Shown here piece after piece: positions 17,887 through 26,727 of a DNA stretch of 64,000 nucleotides. The DNA is from UBA11889 sp046582115 (lineage in GTDB: Bacteria; Pseudomonadota; Gammaproteobacteria; Pseudomonadales; Azotimanducaceae): positions 1 through 64,000 of the forward strand of contig JAYGFA010000050.1 of the NCBI GenBank assembly GCA_046582115.1, in the 5' to 3' direction. The notes under the pieces are model-generated. The model saw only the letters and a list, made by a program, of their open reading frames with translations, searched no databases and had not been told where the DNA came from. Position 1 is the stretch's first letter. Each line of letters starts with the position of its first letter. The position numbers and the translations under genes were made by a program.

Positions 17887-18711
17887 ATGCGAGTGATCGA
17901 CGCCCAGATCCATCTTTGGGCTCGAGAAACGTCGGACCGCCCATGGCCAGAATATGGTCGATCGTACGCACACGGGAAAGAACTGCTGGCCGAGGAGGCT
18001 ATTTCTTGGATGGACGAAGCAGGCGTGGATGCTGCTATTTTGGTGCCTCCGTCTTGGGAGGGGGATCGTAACGACGTCTGTCTCGACGCTGCGATACGGC
18101 ATCCACACCGGTTTGCGGTGATGGGTCGATTCCCCATCGAAGTCGTTTCCGCGAGGGACCAGCTTGAAACCTGGTGTGAGCAAATGGGCATGTTGGGTGT
18201 TCGTTTGACGTTCCACAATTCGTTCCAGAAAGCGTGGCTTCATGACGGCACCGCGGATTGGTTTTGGAGTGCGGCCGAGCGTTTGCAGATACCGTTAATG
18301 CTATTCGTCCCCGATTGCTTAGTCGAAATAGGGCGCATCGCGGAACGATTCCCTGAACTTAAACTGATTCTGGATCACTTGGCCATATATGGAAGCTACG
18401 ATGACCAACTGATTCCGCAGTTGGACCCCACGTTAGCGCTGGCGCGTTTCCCCAACATCGCCGTCAAAGCAAGTTGCATGCCGAACCTGGTTACTGAGGA
18501 ATACCCGTTCCCGACGTTGATCTCGGCGATTCATCGGGTTGTGGACGTTTACGGTCCGCAGCGGACATTTTGGGGTTCTGACGTATCGAGGTTGCGGTGT
18601 AGCTGGCGCGAATGTCGCACGCTATTTACCCAAGAGTGCAACTTCTTAAACTCCGACGATCTCGAGTGGATTATGGGTCGCGGTATCCAAGAATGGTTAC
18701 GTTGGGAATGA
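17887..18711 (+). CDS. Amidohydrolase 2 family hydrolase/decarboxylase
   Basis: 274 residues of the metal-dependent TIM-barrel amidohydrolase-2 family. The ATG at 17887 has GGAGG six bases upstream and gives MRVIDAQIHLW, where the family has its first metal motif (D-x-H-x-H/W). Other typical segments are VDAAILVPPSW, LILDHLAIYG and the C-terminal TFWGSDVSRL, which holds the last metal-ligand Asp. Members hydrolyse lactones or decarboxylate aromatic acids (ACMSD type). The first motif has Q-I-H rather than H-x-H, so one ligand may differ. It follows the LLM gene and ends before the convergent TRAP operon. Confidence 0.85.
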   Translation: MRVIDAQIHLWARETSDRPWPEYGRSYAHGKELLAEEAISWMDEAGVDAAILVPPSWEGDRNDVCLDAAIRHPHRFAVMGRFPIEVVSARDQLETWCEQMGMLGVRLTFHNSFQKAWLHDGTADWFWSAAERLQIPLMLFVPDCLVEIGRIAERFPELKLILDHLAIYGSYDDQLIPQLDPTLALARFPNIAVKASCMPNLVTEEYPFPTLISAIHRVVDVYGPQRTFWGSDVSRLRCSWRECRTLFTQECNFLNSDDLEWIMGRGIQEWLRWE

Positions 18712-18799
18712 CGTTTGGTGATACCTCGTGGCGACGATTTCGACCTCAACTAGGGGTTGCCTATACGTGCTAGACAAAACTGGGTGCAGGCGCCTTCGT

Positions 18800-18817
18800 C
18801 ACGGCTTGAAAGCCGTG
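18800..18817. repeat. Perfect inverted repeat between convergent genes, possible hairpin
   Basis: CACGGCT-TGAA-AGCCGTG is a perfect 7-base stem with a 4-base loop, located between the convergent amidohydrolase and dctM genes. It is placed where a shared transcription terminator would be expected, but no T tract follows it on either strand, so rho-independent termination is not assured. Confidence 0.5.
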
Positions 18818-18830
18818 CGCGCACTTACGT

Positions 18831-20186
18831 TCAGGGAGCGTACGCTTGTGAGGGTAACCAGGTAACCAACGATTCCCAATGGAAAATAGCGGCAAGCCCG
18901 AGTAGTTGTAGAGCGACGAACGGAACAATTCCTCGATAGATGGTGATTGCGTCGATGCCTGGAGGTGCGACGCCTTTGAGATAGAAAATCGCGAAACCGA
19001 CCGGGGGTGTTAGGAAGCTTGTTTGGAGACACACCGCGAATAGCACGGTAAACCAGACCGGGTCGAAGCCAAGCGAAGTTACAACGGGAGCAACGAGCGG
19101 CAGAATGATCAAGGTTAATTCGATCCAGTCGAGAAAGAAGCCGAGTAGGAAGGTAAATAGTAGGATCGTGATGATGATCCCTGTCGGGCCAAAGGGAAGC
19201 TCTAGCAATGTTCTTTCGATGAGTTCGTCGCCCCCTAGACCACGCAGTACCAACGAAAAAGCTGTTGCTCCAATAAGGATGGCAAAAATGAAGGCCGTGG
19301 TCCGCGTGGTCTCTCTCACGACGTCCGTAAGGATCGATTTGGAGAGTGACCCATTGGCCAATGCGAGGACGAGTGCGCCTGCTGCACCGACTCCGGCGGC
19401 TTCTGTCGGTGTCGCGAAACCAAGAAAGATACTTCCTAGGACGGCGAAGATCAGGAACGCTGGAGGAATGACCGCCTTCGTTAGCGTCACTAATGCAGCG
19501 GCGTCGAAACTACCCCCTGTTTCGCTCGAGGGTAAATCGGCCGGTTTCAGCAGGCCGTGGCCCAAGAGATAGAACACGTAAAGCCCACTGAGCAGCAACC
19601 CTGGAAATACTGCACCTAAGAAAAGATCGCCTACTGACATCGCCATCCGATCCGCCATCATGACCAGCATGATGCTCGGGGGAATGAGAATGCCGAGGGT
19701 GCCAACGGCACAAACCGTACCCGCTGCAACGCTTTTGTTGTAGTTCTGTTCGAGCATCACCGGTAGACCGAGCAAGGCCAATAAGACGACGGACGCGCCA
19801 ATGATTCCCGTGGTTGCGGCGAGAAGTACGCCGATCAGAACGACGCTAACAGCAAGGCCGCCGTTTACGCCTCGAAAGAGCGTGGCAAAACCGCTCATGA
19901 GCCGACCGGCGATACCTGAACGGTCCAGCATTAAGCCCATGAAGATGAACATAGGCAGGGCTACCATGACCCAGTTTTCCATGACGTTCCATACGCGTTC
20001 GACGGTAATGGACGTGTACGCCCAGTCGATGCCGATCGACATGCCAAAGTCGACTGAGGCGACGATCGCTATCGCGGTAAAAGACACGGCGAGTCCGGCA
20101 AGTACCCACGCGACGGGAAATCCGGTGAATACCAATATGATGAAGGCGAAAAACATCGCCAATGCCAGTATTTCGTTAGCGGGCAT
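18831..20186 (-). CDS. dctM: TRAP transporter large permease (DctM)
   Basis: 451 residues, almost wholly hydrophobic, with about 12 predicted membrane segments. The pattern of the DctM/TRAP large permease is clear, including ASVVLLALLGLPVMLEQNYN, LGILIPPSIMLVMMAD, ATPTEAAGVGAAGALVL and the C-terminal SFLTPPVGFAIFYLKGV. This is the Na+-coupled channel subunit of a tripartite TRAP importer for organic acids. It overlaps dctQ by 11 bases and is last in the dctP-dctQ-dctM order. The likely inward substrate belongs to the 2-oxoacid, mannitol or chloroaromatic group, by similarity of the binding protein. Confidence 0.93.
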   Translation of the reverse strand: MPANEILALAMFFAFIILVFTGFPVAWVLAGLAVSFTAIAIVASVDFGMSIGIDWAYTSITVERVWNVMENWVMVALPMFIFMGLMLDRSGIAGRLMSGFATLFRGVNGGLAVSVVLIGVLLAATTGIIGASVVLLALLGLPVMLEQNYNKSVAAGTVCAVGTLGILIPPSIMLVMMADRMAMSVGDLFLGAVFPGLLLSGLYVFYLLGHGLLKPADLPSSETGGSFDAAALVTLTKAVIPPAFLIFAVLGSIFLGFATPTEAAGVGAAGALVLALANGSLSKSILTDVVRETTRTTAFIFAILIGATAFSLVLRGLGGDELIERTLLELPFGPTGIIITILLFTFLLGFFLDWIELTLIILPLVAPVVTSLGFDPVWFTVLFAVCLQTSFLTPPVGFAIFYLKGVAPPGIDAITIYRGIVPFVALQLLGLAAIFHWESLVTWLPSQAYAP

Positions 20187-20703
20187 GGAAGAAGAGAAAT
20201 GACCAAAGTCGGGTCAGTCGTGCGAAGGCGGCCAGCGCAAGGAACAAAAAACCAAGGACCAGTACTAACTTAATCAGCCATCGGAGTTCGAGTCCGCCTG
20301 GTGATTGCGAGACTTCGTTGGTTTGATAACTGTCAATGACGAACGGGATCCCGTAGATCAACATGAGCGCCGTGAAAGGTAGGACGAAAAGCATGATGCC
20401 GTAGAGGTCAATCCAAGCTTTGAGTTCGGGCGAGAAACGTTCGTGGAGCACGTCGACCCGAATATGTGCATCGGCTTGAAACGCGTAGCTCAGGCCGAAC
20501 ATGAATCCGGTCGAATACAAATGCCACTGAATTTCCTCGAGTTCGATCCTGCCTTCGCTAAAGACGTAGCGAAGTAAGACGTTGAGCACAATGACGAAGA
20601 TCAGTCCGACCCAGATCCACGACAGTCCGTTGCCCAGGAGCTGCAGGAAGGGGTCGATCCAGCGCGAGAAAGCGGTCGTGGGAAGTTGGGTCTCCGGAGT
20701 CAA
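20176..20703 (-). CDS. dctQ: TRAP transporter small permease (DctQ)
   Basis: 175 residues with four predicted membrane helices. Family features include the segment MFGLSYAFQADAHIRVDVLHERFSPE, the usual conserved A-H-I-R-V-D region of TRAP small permeases. It would pair with DctM in the inner membrane. The start is a TTG directly adjoining the dctP stop codon, so translation is probably coupled to dctP. Its end overlaps dctM by 11 bases. Confidence 0.9.
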   Translation of the reverse strand: MTPETQLPTTAFSRWIDPFLQLLGNGLSWIWVGLIFVIVLNVLLRYVFSEGRIELEEIQWHLYSTGFMFGLSYAFQADAHIRVDVLHERFSPELKAWIDLYGIMLFVLPFTALMLIYGIPFVIDSYQTNEVSQSPGGLELRWLIKLVLVLGFLFLALAAFARLTRLWSFLFFHAR

Positions 20704-21807
20704 CTAAAAATCCCGCGGAAGATAAGCGAGTCGTTTCCACCGGGCATAGATTTTGCGGAAATTCTGTTGCGACGCTCGAATTGTTCGGAAATCCTCGTCA
20801 TTGCTAGCTTCTTCCGCCATCACTTCGTCCGTCACACGATTTAGTTCGCGTAATATCGGAATCGGTAGCCGTATCGCTTCCACGCCCTTGGCGGGAAATC
20901 CGGCTAGCACTGGTCCCTGGAGAGCCTCCGCCCGAGCCAAATTGCGTGTTACCCCAGCGGTACAAGCCGTATCGAATAAACGCTGCTGGGCCGAATTGAG
21001 CGAGGACCATTGTTCTGCATTGACAACCAAATGGGCGGAGGTATAGGTCTGATGCCATCCGGGGTAGTAGTTCAGTTTGGCAATTCGATCGAACCCCAAC
21101 GATTCATCAACGTTTGGCAACGAAAATTCGGTTGCGTCGATGGCGCCCCTTTCAAGCGCTTGAAAAATTTCACCACCCGGCAACATTGTTACCGAGGCCC
21201 CTAGGCGTTCGATGACCTTACCACCGAGCCCGGCAAACCGAATTTTAAGGCCCTGAAGGTCGCTGAGTGTCTCGATCGGTTTGCGGAACCAGCCGGCGGT
21301 TTCGGGTCCAATGAGTCCGCACAAAATAGGATGAACGCCATAGCGGGCGTACAAAGCTTCGGTGAGCTCACGACCGTCGGCTTCGTACCACCACGCAGAA
21401 AATTCCCAGGGCTCCATACCGAACGGTACGGCGCCAATGAGGGCAGACGCTGGAATTTTTCCTTGGTCGTAGCCGATCCAGGTATAACCTGCTTGTACCT
21501 TACCTTCGCGCACTGCATCGACGATATTGAACGCGGGCACCAGTTCACCCGGCTCATAAATAACCAGTTCGATTGCACCGTTTGTGGCGATCAACAACGT
21601 TTCAGCAACAAATACGACGTTGTCGCCAAGCGCTTTTAAATTCGTATTAAACGCCACCGGAACCCGCCACCGCAGTCGGGGCACACCTTGACCGGAGACG
21701 CTTTGCTTGATACTGGGTTGGTTCCCAGGAGGCCGGAGCGCGAGTGTCGCGAGCATGCCGACAACGAGTGCAATCACTATCGCGATGGATGCAGCACGGT
21801 TGCTCAC
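20704..21807 (-). CDS. dctP: TRAP transporter substrate-binding protein (DctP, TakP-like)
   Basis: 367 residues with an N-terminal uncleaved or cleaved signal helix (IAIVIALVVGMLATLAL). The mature part matches DctP proteins of the TakP/mannitol-chloroaromatic branch: WRVPVAFNTN, YTWIGYDQGKIPASAL, ETAGWFRKPIETLSDLQGL with the substrate-binding Arg, and IDATEFSLPNVDESLGF. The protein captures a monocarboxylate in the periplasm and delivers it to DctQM. It is the first gene of the operon and is divergent from the GPH symporter gene across 177 bases (21808-21984), which should contain both promoters. Confidence 0.92.
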   Translation of the reverse strand: MSNRAASIAIVIALVVGMLATLALRPPGNQPSIKQSVSGQGVPRLRWRVPVAFNTNLKALGDNVVFVAETLLIATNGAIELVIYEPGELVPAFNIVDAVREGKVQAGYTWIGYDQGKIPASALIGAVPFGMEPWEFSAWWYEADGRELTEALYARYGVHPILCGLIGPETAGWFRKPIETLSDLQGLKIRFAGLGGKVIERLGASVTMLPGGEIFQALERGAIDATEFSLPNVDESLGFDRIAKLNYYPGWHQTYTSAHLVVNAEQWSSLNSAQQRLFDTACTAGVTRNLARAEALQGPVLAGFPAKGVEAIRLPIPILRELNRVTDEVMAEEASNDEDFRTIRASQQNFRKIYARWKRLAYLPRDF

Positions 21808-21984
21808 GTCACGCCCTCCAAGTGCAAAGAAGTCGATTGTCTAAACTTGGACTTGATTTGTCATTGTTTCGGTCAAGTTAGCTTTGACGGCGGGTGTGAT
21901 TCGAGTTATGAACCCATCGTCCGGCATCTTTTACAGCGAACTCGGGACGCGGATGGAAGGTTTGGGCTGTAGTGGAGTAAAGCA

Positions 21985-23445
21985 ATGACGAGCGTGAAAC
22001 TTTGGACAAAACCCGTATTTTGGTGTTACGGGTCAGCGGCGACCGCGTTTGGCATCAAGAACAACGCGTTTAGTTATCTGCTGCTCATTTACTGTACGCA
22101 GGTCCTTGGTATTCCGGGATTTAAAGCGTCCATTGCATTGGCCATCGCAATGATCTGGGACGCTGTGTCCGACTTGTTGTTGGGGCATTGGTCCGACAAA
22201 ACCAGTTCACGGTTGGGTCGTCGCCATCCGTTCATGTACGCCGCGCTATTGGTGCTGCCGATCAGTTTTTATCTCCTCTTCGATCCGGCCATCGAACTCA
22301 ATGAAGGCAACGCGTTCACCTATGTCTTGGTGATGGCGCTACTTATCCGTACCGGAACTACGTTGTTTGAAATGCCGTCGACGGCGTTGCTGCCGGATCT
22401 GGAGAAAGACTATGACCGACGCAATCAGTGGCTGTCGCTCCGCTACTTTTTTGGTTGGTATGGCGGCAACGGTATCCATATCGTCAATATGATGTTTTGG
22501 GCCGGCGCGTATGGTTTTGCGGTACAACGTGGATACACGATTTACGCGACCGCCGGTGCGCTATTGATCTTCCTCTCAATCGTTGTCTCAAGCCTTGGAA
22601 CTCAGCGAGAAGCATCTGCGCTGCCACGGCCGGCGGACACGTTCAAGCTTGGGGATATCGCGTCCGAAGTTGGACAAATGTTTGAATCCCTCTCGAACCC
22701 AAACTTCAAAGCGTTGTTCTTGTACGGCCTGACGGTGGGCATTGCCGCTGGTTTGGGTATGGCTTTGTATTTGTATAACACCACCTATTTCTTTGCTTTC
22801 AGCGGGACGCAAATCGCTGTCACGGGCTTGTGGGTGCTCGTGGCGCCGGTGTGTGCCATCTTTGCAGCTCCGTTTTTTGGCGCTCGCTTTGGCAAGAAAA
22901 GGGCCGCAATCTACGCGATTCTATTGAACATCGCACTATATCCCGTTCCATACATCCTGGTGCTTACTGGCGCGTGGCCGGAGCTTGGCAGCTGGCTAAG
23001 CCTCTACATCTACTCAATCTTCATTGTCGTTGAGGTTTTTTGTGGAATTATCGGGGGCGTCCTGCTCGATTCGATGATGGCGGATGTGGTTGAAGATAGC
23101 GAAGTGGTCACCGAACGCCGGTCGGAAGGTCTGTTTTTCGCGGCCAGAGGATTTGCTGGCAAGGCCATTTCTGCAGGCGGTATCGTTGGGGCCGGCGTCA
23201 TTGTTTCGGTGGTTGGCCTCGATGCGATTACGAGCGTTGAACAAGTCACGTACGACGTACGAGTCAACATTGCCATCTTGTTCTTACCGCTTTATTGCTT
23301 ATTAAACGTTGGTGCTCTTTACTTCGTATCGCGATATCGAATTGATCGGGACGACCACGGCAATAATCTCGATAAACTGGCTGAGCGGCATGCTGTGCAC
23401 CGTTACGGCGCGGACCGGGATATAGCGCCGACTAAGACGGCGTGA
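21985..23445 (+). CDS. GPH-type (glycoside-pentoside-hexuronide/cation) MFS symporter
   Basis: 486 residues with about 12 predicted helices. The N-terminal half has the GPH hallmark WDAVSDLLLGHWSDKT...GRRHPFMY and a later segment LLDSMMADVVEDSEVVTERRSEG, which is the second GPH signature. These carriers import sugars, uronides or related solutes with Na+ or H+. The ATG at 21985 has GGAGT-type Shine-Dalgarno sequence upstream. The substrate is unknown; the divergent TRAP operon suggests that both belong to an uptake region. Confidence 0.88.
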   Translation: MTSVKLWTKPVFWCYGSAATAFGIKNNAFSYLLLIYCTQVLGIPGFKASIALAIAMIWDAVSDLLLGHWSDKTSSRLGRRHPFMYAALLVLPISFYLLFDPAIELNEGNAFTYVLVMALLIRTGTTLFEMPSTALLPDLEKDYDRRNQWLSLRYFFGWYGGNGIHIVNMMFWAGAYGFAVQRGYTIYATAGALLIFLSIVVSSLGTQREASALPRPADTFKLGDIASEVGQMFESLSNPNFKALFLYGLTVGIAAGLGMALYLYNTTYFFAFSGTQIAVTGLWVLVAPVCAIFAAPFFGARFGKKRAAIYAILLNIALYPVPYILVLTGAWPELGSWLSLYIYSIFIVVEVFCGIIGGVLLDSMMADVVEDSEVVTERRSEGLFFAARGFAGKAISAGGIVGAGVIVSVVGLDAITSVEQVTYDVRVNIAILFLPLYCLLNVGALYFVSRYRIDRDDHGNNLDKLAERHAVHRYGADRDIAPTKTA

Positions 23446-23503
23446 TGCGTGTGGGTCATGGTTGCTCTTGGTTTAATGGCGGGGCGGACTTTTCGGAGGG
23501 TAT

Positions 23504-25000
23504 GTGCTCACCCTAATTAACGTCTTGGCGCAATTGTTCGTTTTCCTCGTGGGTTTGGGGATCCTGGTCATCGCCGTCGTCTATGTTTTAGACCGCGTGC
23601 AAAAGAAGCATGCGATTCGGCGCAATTTTCCGGTGATCGGACGTTTCAGGTATTTGTTTGAACACTTAGGGGAGTTTTTTCGACAGTATTTTTTTGCGCT
23701 CGACCGCGAGGAAATGCCGTTTAATCGGGCTGAACGCTCTTGGGTGTACAGGGCGGCGAAAGGCGAGAACAATATTGTTGCCTTTGGCTCGACACGGGAT
23801 TTACGCCCGGTGGGCACGGTTATTTTCGTCAATTGTGCGTTTCCAACCCTAAAGAAAGATGCGGTCGATACCACCGAGGTAACGCTCGGGCCCTCCGCGG
23901 ACACTCCCTACACGACCCAATCGGTCTTCCACATTTCCGGAATGAGTTACGGCGCGATCTCCAAACCGGCCGTGCTGGCGCTGTCGAATGGGGCTAGTCA
24001 AGCTGGAATTTGGATGAATACGGGAGAAGGCGGACTTGCGCCACAGCATTTGGAAGGTGGTGCCGACCTGGTGTTTCAGATTGGCACCGCCAATTATGGG
24101 GTCAGAGATGCCGCGGGAAATCTGTCGGACGAACGGCTCGCGGCGGTCGCCGCACACGATCAGGTACGCATGTTCGAAATCAAGCTCTCCCAGGGCGCAA
24201 AGCCCGGGAAGGGCGGAATCTTGCCTGCTAAGAAAGTAACCGAAGAAATCGCGAATATCCGGCTCATTGCTCCGGGGAAAGATTCGATTAGCCCGAACCG
24301 CCATCGCGAGGTTAATTCGGAGGTAGATCTCCTGGACTTTATCGACCGCGTTAGACGGGTCACAGGTAAGCCCACTGGTTTTAAAGCCGTGGTGGGTAAT
24401 TACGATTGGATGGAGACGTTGTGCAACGAAATTAAAACCCGAGGTGTCGAAAGTGCGCCTGATTTCATCACCGTCGATAGTGCAGACGGTGGCACGGGCG
24501 CCGCCCCCATGAGTTTGATCGATTACATGGGTTTGCCGATCAAGGAAAGTCTTCCTGGCGTCGTCGACCTACTCAATCGGCACGGCTTGAAAGACCGAAT
24601 CAAAGTTATCGCCAGTGGCAAGTTAATTACCCCAGCAGAAGTCGCATGGGCCATCTGCGTTGGAGCGGACTTCGTGGTTTGTGCCCGCGGATTTATGTTT
24701 GCGCTTGGTTGCATCCAGGCCCTTCGGTGTCACAAAAACACCTGTCCCACCGGGGTAACTACGCACGACCCATCATTACAGCGGGGACTTGATCCAACGG
24801 ATAAAGCCGGTCGAGTGAGCGAGTATGCCCAGGGCATTCGGAAGGAAGTTGGCGTCATCGCGCATTCGTGCGGTGTGACGGAGCCTCGCGAATTGCAGCG
24901 TGCGCATTGCCGAGTGGTGCAAGAAGATGGTGGCTCGATTGCCCTTGATCAGTTGTTCCCCGATGAAGTTCGGGTCGATGAGACATCCGCAATCGAATGA
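23504..25000 (+). CDS. Membrane-anchored glutamate synthase-like FMN protein (GltB central/FMN domain)
   Basis: 498 residues. The GTG start at 23504 is preceded by CGGAGGG. An N-terminal hydrophobic helix (about residues 8-28) is followed by the FMN-binding synthase domain of GltB (GEGGLAPQHLEGG, SQGAKPGKGGILPAKKV, SADGGTGAAPMSLID) and a 3Fe-4S motif CIQALRCHKNTCPTG at about 402-416. The glutaminase domain and the GltD partner are missing, so it is a stand-alone GltB-like oxidoreductase rather than complete glutamate synthase. The membrane anchor suggests electron exchange with a membrane partner. The physiological reaction of this subfamily is not established. Confidence 0.88.
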   Translation: MLTLINVLAQLFVFLVGLGILVIAVVYVLDRVQKKHAIRRNFPVIGRFRYLFEHLGEFFRQYFFALDREEMPFNRAERSWVYRAAKGENNIVAFGSTRDLRPVGTVIFVNCAFPTLKKDAVDTTEVTLGPSADTPYTTQSVFHISGMSYGAISKPAVLALSNGASQAGIWMNTGEGGLAPQHLEGGADLVFQIGTANYGVRDAAGNLSDERLAAVAAHDQVRMFEIKLSQGAKPGKGGILPAKKVTEEIANIRLIAPGKDSISPNRHREVNSEVDLLDFIDRVRRVTGKPTGFKAVVGNYDWMETLCNEIKTRGVESAPDFITVDSADGGTGAAPMSLIDYMGLPIKESLPGVVDLLNRHGLKDRIKVIASGKLITPAEVAWAICVGADFVVCARGFMFALGCIQALRCHKNTCPTGVTTHDPSLQRGLDPTDKAGRVSEYAQGIRKEVGVIAHSCGVTEPRELQRAHCRVVQEDGGSIALDQLFPDEVRVDETSAIE

Positions 25001-25065
25001 CATCACCGCTTCGATTAGACGTATAAAAGCGATATGTTCGACGGTGTATGTGGGAGGAGTTCACT

Positions 25066-26142
25066 GTGATCCCAAAAGGACCTGAGGATTTCGATATTGC
25101 CTGGTTTAACGACGTGTTGGAGCTTGGAGGTGCCGAAGTTATTGGAGCCAAAGTCGAATACTTGACAACCCCCGGCCAGACCGCCGATGTCGCGAGTGTC
25201 GATCTAACTTACCGAGGCGATACGGATTTACCCAACCGGATGATTGCGAAGTTCACGGCCAAGGCCGAGGCCACCCGAGGTGTTGCTGTCGCGTTTGACC
25301 TGTATCGCCGTGAAGCGAAGTTTTACGCCGAATTTGGGGATGGTGGTATGCCGGTACCCGCGTGTTACTACAGTTCGGCGAGTACCGATGGGCAGGAAGT
25401 CGTGTTGTTGTTAGAGGACCTCTCTGCTGGCGTATCGCCGAGCTGGGCGTCGACGCTTGATCAAGTTGAAACTGCGCTTCGTGCCGCTGGACCATTTCAC
25501 GCGCGTTGGTGGAACAATCCGGAACTTTTGGATAAAGCGTTTCTTGTGGGGCGAAGCGACCCGATTTTTTTCAACACCACCGCGAGTAATGCGAAAGCGT
25601 CTTTGCCACTCGCGTTGGACAACGCCATGACGCCTCTGTGCGAAGATATACTGCGGCACTGGCTCGATCGCGTGCCTCAATTCCTGGATTGGGTCGATTC
25701 TCGGCCGTACGCGTTGGTGCATGGCGATTTTCATCCCAAACAAATGTTTTTCCCGACCGAGCAGGGTGACGGTCGCTTCGCGGTGATTGACTGGCAATTT
25801 CCTATGGTGGCACCGGGCCCATGGGACGTCGCTCGGATTCTGTTGGCTGGGCTTTCAACCGACGTACGTCAGGAGAACGAGGTGCGGCTTATGGAGAACT
25901 ACCTCGACGATCTACGTGACGGCGGCGTCGGAGAATATGGAATCGATGAGTTAAGGCAAGACGCGTTAACAGGCCACCTGATCTCCCTTGCCATTCATAC
26001 CATTGCGTGCGCGACAGAAATTGATTGCTTCAAGACGGAAATCACCGATCTCGGCCTCGATTGGAGGGAAATTTTGTTCGGTCGCCTCGACGCAATTTTT
26101 GCTGAGGCAAATCCGATGGACCATCTCCCTTATATGCGATGA
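25066..26142 (+). CDS. Phosphotransferase of the aminoglycoside/ecdysteroid kinase fold
   Basis: 358 residues from the GTG at 25066, chosen because GGGAGGAG ends seven bases before it; the ATG at 25048 overlaps that ribosome site. The kinase fold is shown by VLLLEDLS in the hinge, the Brenner motif HGDFHPKQMF with the catalytic Asp, and VIDWQF for the metal-binding Asp. The protein resembles DUF1679/EcKinase-like and acyl-CoA-dehydrogenase-linked phosphotransferases, which phosphorylate small hydroxylated compounds. Aminoglycoside resistance should not be inferred. It is a monocistronic plus-strand gene facing LOG. Confidence 0.83.
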   Translation: MIPKGPEDFDIAWFNDVLELGGAEVIGAKVEYLTTPGQTADVASVDLTYRGDTDLPNRMIAKFTAKAEATRGVAVAFDLYRREAKFYAEFGDGGMPVPACYYSSASTDGQEVVLLLEDLSAGVSPSWASTLDQVETALRAAGPFHARWWNNPELLDKAFLVGRSDPIFFNTTASNAKASLPLALDNAMTPLCEDILRHWLDRVPQFLDWVDSRPYALVHGDFHPKQMFFPTEQGDGRFAVIDWQFPMVAPGPWDVARILLAGLSTDVRQENEVRLMENYLDDLRDGGVGEYGIDELRQDALTGHLISLAIHTIACATEIDCFKTEITDLGLDWREILFGRLDAIFAEANPMDHLPYMR

Positions 26143-26168
26143 CGTCTACTCGACGTTTATTGTTTGAC

Positions 26169-26726
26169 CTATTTCGCGACGTGTGGGAATCGGTAAGTTG
26201 CCATTTGATTGATTAACTGATCGGGTTGGGAAGCGACGAGGACACTCTTACGGTGTTCTTCACGAATCATCCCTTCTTGTGCGGCGTGATCTAAGAATGC
26301 GAACAGTTCGTTAAAATAACCAGCGGTGTTGAGTAAACCTGTTGGTCGCTCCTGAATGTGCAGCTGATTCCATGTAATTGCCTCGAATATTTCCTCGAGG
26401 GTTCCAAAGCCCCCGGGTAGCGCAATGTAACCGTCGCTCAAATCGGCGAATCGACGTTTACGATCATGCATCGTATCGACAATTTCTAGGCTCGTTAGAC
26501 TCTCATGCCCGACAATGTCGCCTAAGTCGCGGGTGATAATGCCAATAACTTCGCCACCCGCTGCAAGAACTGCATCGGCTACGGCTCCCATGAGCCCAAC
26601 ACGGGCACCCCCGTAGACGAGTCCGATGTCTCTCTTCGCGAGTTCAGTACCAAGGGAATTTGCGGCTCGCCGGTAGGCGGGGTTTTTGCCTTCGCTGGAA
26701 CCACAGTTGACGCAGATTCGCTTCAC
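26169..26726 (-). CDS. LOG family protein (cytokinin-riboside 5'-monophosphate phosphoribohydrolase type)
   Basis: 185 residues starting at the GTG at 26726, just one base after the upstream CoA-transferase stop; the longer frame to 26813 runs into that gene. The LOG/lysine decarboxylase-like motifs are present: CVNCGSSEG at the N-terminus, GGARVGLMG, the conserved MHDRK, and PGGFGTLEE. Enzymes of this family release the base from N6-modified AMP. Some bacterial members hydrolyse AMP or related nucleotides instead; which substrate applies here is not visible. Translation is probably coupled to the CoA-transferase. Confidence 0.9.
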   Translation of the reverse strand: MKRICVNCGSSEGKNPAYRRAANSLGTELAKRDIGLVYGGARVGLMGAVADAVLAAGGEVIGIITRDLGDIVGHESLTSLEIVDTMHDRKRRFADLSDGYIALPGGFGTLEEIFEAITWNQLHIQERPTGLLNTAGYFNELFAFLDHAAQEGMIREEHRKSVLVASQPDQLINQMATYRFPHVAK

Positions 26727-26727
26727 G

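Noticed and set aside
18800..18817. Intrinsic bidirectional terminator
   Set aside because: The hairpin is perfect but no T tract follows on either strand, so it is listed only as an inverted repeat.
25066..26142. Aminoglycoside resistance kinase
   Set aside because: Only the shared kinase fold is visible; no resistance subfamily signature.
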